Positions 6,355-9,213 of a stretch of 9,213 bases of DNA are shown here, in pieces. The notes beneath the pieces are model-generated. The model made no database searches and was not told the origin of the DNA. It was given only the letters and a program-made list of their open reading frames with translations. Source of the DNA: Actinomycetota bacterium. Lineage in GTDB: Bacteria > Actinomycetota > Humimicrobiia > Humimicrobiales > Humimicrobiaceae. How positions within the stretch are numbered: position 1 is the first letter of the stretch; the number at the start of each line of letters is the position of its first letter. Location of the stretch: NCBI GenBank assembly GCA_004376325.1, contig SOKC01000036.1:1-9213 (forward strand). The letters run 5' to 3'. A program made the translations under genes and the position numbers.

Positions 6355-6382
6355 ATTTTACATATTAATTTGGAAATGTCAA
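6355..6382 (-). promoter_or_regulatory. Promoter of the ATPase gene, probably leaderless
   Basis: On the minus strand a perfect TTGACA (6382-6377) is followed after 16 bases by TAAAAT (6360-6355). Only six bases separate the -10 hexamer from the ATG at 6348, so transcription should begin at or within a base or two of the start codon. No Shine-Dalgarno is present in that gap. Confidence 0.55.
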
Positions 6383-6446
6383 CTCCATATTACATCCTCA
6401 TTTAAAATTTTTATTTTTCTTTTTATTGAAAAGATTCAAATCTTTA

Positions 6447-6475
6447 TTGCCAGCCAATGGTGACTGTTATAAAAT
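6447..6475 (+). promoter_or_regulatory. Sigma-70-type promoter for the DegV gene
   Basis: TTGCCA (6447-6452), 17 bases, then TAAAAT (6470-6475): each hexamer is one mismatch from consensus. A start near 6482 would give a leader of about 90 bases. A second -10-like TATAAT at 6517-6522 has no good -35 box and could be a minor start closer to the gene. Confidence 0.5.
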
Positions 6476-6570
6476 CTATTAACAATACCTATTATTACTG
6501 CTGGTTTAAAATAGGATATAATTAAACTATAAATTAGGGGTTGGTACAAGATTGCTGAGAAAGTGATACA

Positions 6571-7467
6571 ATGAGAGAGAATTTAGAAAATTTAAAAGAG
6601 TATGCGCTGGTCACTGACAGCGCATCGGATATATCAAAAGAATTTGCAAAAAAATACAATATAAATGTTGTTCCCATTTATATTCATTACAATGGTAAAG
6701 AATTTAAAGATGGTGTAGATATTGACTCAAATCGAATTTATACTCTTCAGAAAGAAAAGAAAGCGATATTTACTTCTTCTTCTCCTTCACCTCATGATTT
6801 TGCACAGGTTTATGAAAAACTGCTTAAAGAGTATAAAAAAATATTTTCCATTCATATAAGTTCAAAATTATCTGCTGTTATAAAATCTGCGAGGATTGCA
6901 AGAGGTTTAATTAAAGCCGAAAAAAGAATAAAAATATTTGACTCATTGTCTGGCGCTACGGGTACAGGTTTTATGGTTTTGACGGCAGCCAGGTCTATTT
7001 TAAAAAAATATTCCTGTGACAAAATATTATTTTTACTTAATTTTTTAAGGGATAATATAAAAATGTATGGCACTATTGACACTTTAAAATATTTACAAAG
7101 AAGCGGAAGAGTTCCTGCAATTGCCAGTTTGATATCAGGAATTTTAAAAATAAAACCTATGCTGGGAATAAAAAATGGGATAGTGGAAATGATAGGAATT
7201 GCTGTTACCAGGCGTGGTTCACTGGCGGAGATAGCCAGAAGAGTTATAAAAGATTTTAAAAAAGAGAGGTGGGTAATAGTTTCAATAATCCATACCCTTT
7301 CTTTTAAAGAATCTAAAAGAATTATGAAAAAGATTCAGTCTTCTTTGAACTGTGTGGATACAATGATTACAGAATGCACCCCGGTTATTGGTGCCCATAC
7401 CGGGCCTGGCTTAATCGGTGTAATTGTAAGTAAATTAAACAGCGATATTGCTGATTTATTTATCTGA
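6571..7467 (+). CDS. DegV family protein (fatty-acid-binding)
   Basis: A 298-aa DegV (EDD-fold) protein. Characterised members bind a fatty acid in a deep pocket, and Firmicutes FakB proteins present it to the kinase FakA. Motifs seen in order: TDSASDI (15-21), TSSSPSPHDF (68-77, matching the usual TSqPSP), ISSKLSA (96-102, usual LSSgLSG), DSLSGATGTG (124-133), YLQRSGRVP (174-182), KIKPMLGI (193-200), and the C-terminal GAHTGPGLIGV (274-284). The length is typical. The ATG at 6571 is the only choice, since an in-frame TGA lies at 6556-6558. The ribosome site is poor (GAGAAAG about 8 bases upstream). The DegV stop lies inside the 3' end of the oppositely oriented amrA gene, overlapping by 12 bases. 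No fakA-like DAK gene is present in the window, so a FakB role is inference. Confidence 0.94.
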   Translation: MRENLENLKEYALVTDSASDISKEFAKKYNINVVPIYIHYNGKEFKDGVDIDSNRIYTLQKEKKAIFTSSSPSPHDFAQVYEKLLKEYKKIFSIHISSKLSAVIKSARIARGLIKAEKRIKIFDSLSGATGTGFMVLTAARSILKKYSCDKILFLLNFLRDNIKMYGTIDTLKYLQRSGRVPAIASLISGILKIKPMLGIKNGIVEMIGIAVTRRGSLAEIARRVIKDFKKERWVIVSIIHTLSFKESKRIMKKIQSSLNCVDTMITECTPVIGAHTGPGLIGVIVSKLNSDIADLFI

Positions 7468-8037
7468 CCGGTGTTTTTCTAAATCTTTTTCCCCGAATAC
7501 TATGGCAGAAAAGATAGAAATTTCTGTAGTTTTCTGTTTGTAGCAGTCCTTATCCAGGCCAGCCTTGTAACAGGTCTGTTCCAAAAATTGAATCCTGTTC
7601 CACCCATAGTCTGTCGCTACCTGTGGTAGAAGCAGACCCTGGTAAAAACCTTCCTTTATAAATAATCCATGTTTTCCCACTTCTATTTCTTCTAAATTAT
7701 TTATTCTTTTTAAAGGAGATAGTACAGAAATTTCAATATTAACACTTTCAAGCTCCCGGGGAGAAACTGAAGGGAATCTCGGGTCTCTTAGAGCTGACTC
7801 TATGGCCATATTCCTTATGGTTTCCCAGAGAGGTGTTTCAGCGGTTATATTGCCTATACACCCTCTTAAATTGCCATCAGAATGTAAGGTCACAAAGGCG
7901 CCGCACATAGTATTAAGTATAACATCATCTATTTTATATTCTGGAGCTGCTCTACCATTGACTGTGCTGTCAATTGATTCCCTGGCTATTTTAATAAGTG
8001 TTTTTTTATGCTCAAGAGTAAGTTCAATATTTTCCAT
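7456..8037 (-). CDS. amrA: AmmeMemoRadiSam system protein A (AMMECR1-like)
   Basis: A 193-aa AMMECR1-domain protein. The invariant LRGCIG motif is at 57-62 with C60, DPRFPS at 85-90, GLLLPQVA at 134-141, and FLEQTCYKAGL at 151-161, all expected for the family. AMMECR1 proteins occur in eukaryotes, archaea and bacteria. In prokaryotes they are genomically tied to Memo-like proteins and a radical SAM enzyme, and the joint reaction is unknown. The start at 8037 has AAGGTGA six bases upstream (8044-8050). The gene follows amrB by 43 bases on the same strand and is likely co-transcribed with it. The last codons overlap the DegV gene end by 12 bases. No radical SAM gene follows it, because the neighbouring gene is convergent. 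Confidence 0.95.
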   Translation of the reverse strand: MENIELTLEHKKTLIKIARESIDSTVNGRAAPEYKIDDVILNTMCGAFVTLHSDGNLRGCIGNITAETPLWETIRNMAIESALRDPRFPSVSPRELESVNIEISVLSPLKRINNLEEIEVGKHGLFIKEGFYQGLLLPQVATDYGWNRIQFLEQTCYKAGLDKDCYKQKTTEISIFSAIVFGEKDLEKHRSDK

Positions 8038-8080
8038 ATTTTGTCACCTTTTTAAATAATATTTTTGAAACCAATGATTA

Positions 8081-8911
8081 TTATTTTTTATAAAATGCCG
8101 CCGACAGGTACCCTACCACCGCGCTCCTGTCACCTGTAACATCTCCGGAATTCTTGTAATTTAAAATTTTAGAACTGTTTGCACCCATAATTTTTGAAGC
8201 AATCATAGCAGAAATTACCGGACCGCCCCCGCACATCTCGGCATTATTCCTGAGAAATTCTAACATCAGTTTTTCAGGATCAAAACCTCCAACTAACTCT
8301 TCTACTTTTTTATCTAAAGTGACAGCAATGTCATAAGGGTGATAATGTGATAGATCTGTGCTTGCAACAATTAATATGTTTTCATTTTTGAAAAGGTTTC
8401 CTACAGCGTTTCCCAGCTCTTTTATGTTCTGGCTGTTTTGCTGTCCTATTACTATGGGGACTATTTTTATATCTTCAAATAAAACCTGTAAGAATGGAAG
8501 TTGAACTTCAAGGCTGTGTTCATCATTATGACCGTATGTTGACAATTCTATAACGGAGCTTTTATCTGCAAGAATTTTAGCTCTTTCTTTATCAATATAT
8601 ACCAGTCCCAGGGGGGTTCTATAGGCGTTTCCATTATAAAGAGAAATAAAGTTAAAATATTCTGAATGAGATGGCGCTATTATAAAAATACTGTCAAATT
8701 TTTTTCCAGCTATTTGTCTGTAAGAGTATGCTGCAACCTGACCGGAATAAATATAGCCAGCATGGGGGCATACAATTGCTTTAATGTTTTCCATATCTGA
8801 AGATTCTGTACTATCAAGAAATTTATTTATTTGTCCGCGGAGTATATCCGGGTCACCGGGATAGAAACTACCATCTGCTATACTTTCTCTGATAATCTCA
8901 TCTTTTACCAT
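8081..8911 (-). CDS. amrB: AmmeMemoRadiSam system protein B (Memo-like)
   Basis: A 276-aa Memo-family protein with the fold of extradiol dioxygenases (LigB-like). Probable metal-site residues are H50 in PHAGY, H82 in APSHS and C227 in AEMCGGGP, matching the His/His/Cys site of human MEMO1. H132 in DEHSLEVQLPF (130-140), STDLSHY (184-190), and TGDRSAVVGYLSAAF at the C-terminus are further family marks. The N-terminal REIADGSFYPGDP-like segment (8-21, here RESIADGSFYPGDP) is also typical. Length is normal. The start at 8911 is set by AGGAGGA seven bases upstream (8919-8925). It lies 20 bases after the DUF2905 stop and 43 bases before amrA, suggesting an operon. The protein is cytoplasmic with no signal peptide; substrate and reaction are not established. 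Confidence 0.96.
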   Translation of the reverse strand: MVKDEIIRESIADGSFYPGDPDILRGQINKFLDSTESSDMENIKAIVCPHAGYIYSGQVAAYSYRQIAGKKFDSIFIIAPSHSEYFNFISLYNGNAYRTPLGLVYIDKERAKILADKSSVIELSTYGHNDEHSLEVQLPFLQVLFEDIKIVPIVIGQQNSQNIKELGNAVGNLFKNENILIVASTDLSHYHPYDIAVTLDKKVEELVGGFDPEKLMLEFLRNNAEMCGGGPVISAMIASKIMGANSSKILNYKNSGDVTGDRSAVVGYLSAAFYKK

Positions 8912-8918
8912 GTGATAG

Positions 8919-8925
8919 TCCTCCT
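8919..8925 (-). promoter_or_regulatory. Shine-Dalgarno of amrB
   Basis: AGGAGGA on the minus strand, seven bases before the ATG at 8911, in the 20-base gap after the DUF2905 stop. It decides the amrB start and is consistent with efficient translation from a polycistronic mRNA. Confidence 0.8.
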
Positions 8926-8931
8926 GAAGTC

Positions 8932-9174
8932 TTATTTTCTAATAAAGAATCTGATAACTATATTTAAAATTATGGTAAGAACAATACTTAAAATTATACT
9001 TGAGACAATGGGAAAATAGAAGGTAAAATTATCTTTTTGAATATTAATATCCCCCGGTAATTTGCCCATAAAAGGGACTTTAGAAAATAATAATATCAGT
9101 CCCCCTAGTATAGCTACACCGATGCCAATAAAAATTAAAATTTTCCCCAGATTGCCGAAGTTTTCGAAATTCAT
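8932..9174 (-). CDS. DUF2905 family small membrane protein
   Basis: An 80-aa protein with two membrane segments, about residues 11-30 and 54-76. Between them is the DUF2905 signature: K32-x2-F35-x-GKLPGDI (37-43) followed by DNFTFYFPI (48-56). The C-terminus is positive (RFFIRK). Family members are widespread in bacteria and have no known function; in Firmicutes they often sit near Holliday-junction and queuosine genes. Here it is the first visible gene of a run with amrB and amrA, 20 bases upstream of amrB. The ATG at 9174 lacks a strong Shine-Dalgarno (ATAAG upstream), and its promoter cannot be resolved because the window ends 39 bases beyond it. Whether more operon genes lie upstream is not visible. 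Confidence 0.9.
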   Translation of the reverse strand: MNFENFGNLGKILIFIGIGVAILGGLILLFSKVPFMGKLPGDINIQKDNFTFYFPIVSSIILSIVLTIILNIVIRFFIRK

Positions 9175-9213
9175 TATATCTTATAATTATATTTAAATTG
9201 ATATTTTTTTAAA

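Noticed and set aside
6155..6463. Plus-strand open frame of 102 codons running into the ATPase/DegV intergenic region.
   Set aside because: Most of it is antisense to the ATPase P-loop region, and the promoter elements of both flanking genes fall inside it. No family resemblance.
6535..6570. TAGGGG followed by GCTGAGA upstream of the DegV gene resembles the 5' half of a TPP riboswitch.
   Set aside because: The conserved 3' half (ACCTGAT, GGATAAT and the closing strand) is absent before or after the start codon, and DegV is not a thiamine gene. Treated as chance.
7379..7408. CCCGG and CCGGG arms near the end of the DegV gene, considered as a terminator for the minus-strand amrA transcript.
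   Set aside because: The stem is five base pairs with a long loop and there is no T-run on either strand; the bases encode conserved DegV residues.
8831..9019. Plus-strand open frame of 62 codons across the amrB/DUF2905 junction.
   Set aside because: Antisense to two recognised genes and their ribosome site; no supporting signal.
9181..9213. TATAAT on the minus strand (9191-9186) upstream of DUF2905 as a promoter.
   Set aside because: The expected -35 position falls at the window edge and the region is nearly all A/T, so the match carries little weight.

Overview
The window comes from an AT-rich bacterial chromosome with short intergenic gaps. Several ribosome-binding sites are strong (AAGGAGGAA, AGGAGGA) and there are good sigma-70-type promoters. 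The gene content points to an anaerobe: a NIL/ferredoxin protein and a DUF39 protein for sulfide-based homocysteine synthesis, plus two parts of the AmmeMemoRadiSam system. It also carries a bactofilin. A low-GC anaerobic candidate-phylum lineage such as Atribacterota, or a deep-branching Firmicutes-like lineage, would fit. This placement is inference from gene content and base composition; no marker gene here settles it.

Layout. (1) 28-1601, minus strand: a translationally coupled pair, DUF39 homocysteine biosynthesis protein then NIL-domain/2x[4Fe-4S] ferredoxin. (2) 1602-1823: a divergent control region with a good minus-strand promoter, two dyads and a tandem 9-mer. (3) 1824-2796, plus strand: a 62-aa two-helix membrane protein of unknown function, then a UPF0280 (COG2122, ApbE-like) protein. 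Together (1) and (3) hold the three components known from methanogens and some sulfate reducers to make homocysteine from aspartate semialdehyde and sulfide, arranged head to head. (4) 2793-3218, minus: a bactofilin whose stop codon overlaps that of UPF0280. (5) 3404-5158, plus: a large secreted CapA-like protein with an extra N-terminal region resembling a solute-binding protein. (6) 5215-6348, minus: an AAA ATPase/DUF4143 protein with a promoter so close to its ATG that the mRNA may be leaderless. (7) 6571-7467, plus: a DegV-family fatty-acid-binding protein. (8) 7456-9174, minus: DUF2905 membrane protein, AmmeMemoRadiSam protein B (Memo-like) and protein A (AMMECR1-like), in an apparent operon whose radical SAM partner is not in the window.

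How the genes work together. The left third is a compact candidate module for sulfur assimilation into homocysteine. The ferredoxin would supply electrons, DUF39 would carry the C-S bond chemistry on conserved cysteines, and UPF0280 would support persulfide formation. The small membrane protein is an uncharacterised addition between the shared promoter region and UPF0280. The middle holds envelope-related genes (bactofilin, CapA-like lipoprotein) diverging from one intergenic region. The right side joins unrelated housekeeping or accessory genes to a conserved but functionally unsolved Amme/Memo pair. No clear intrinsic terminator is visible at any of the three tail-to-tail junctions, and no RNA gene, IS element or CRISPR array was found.
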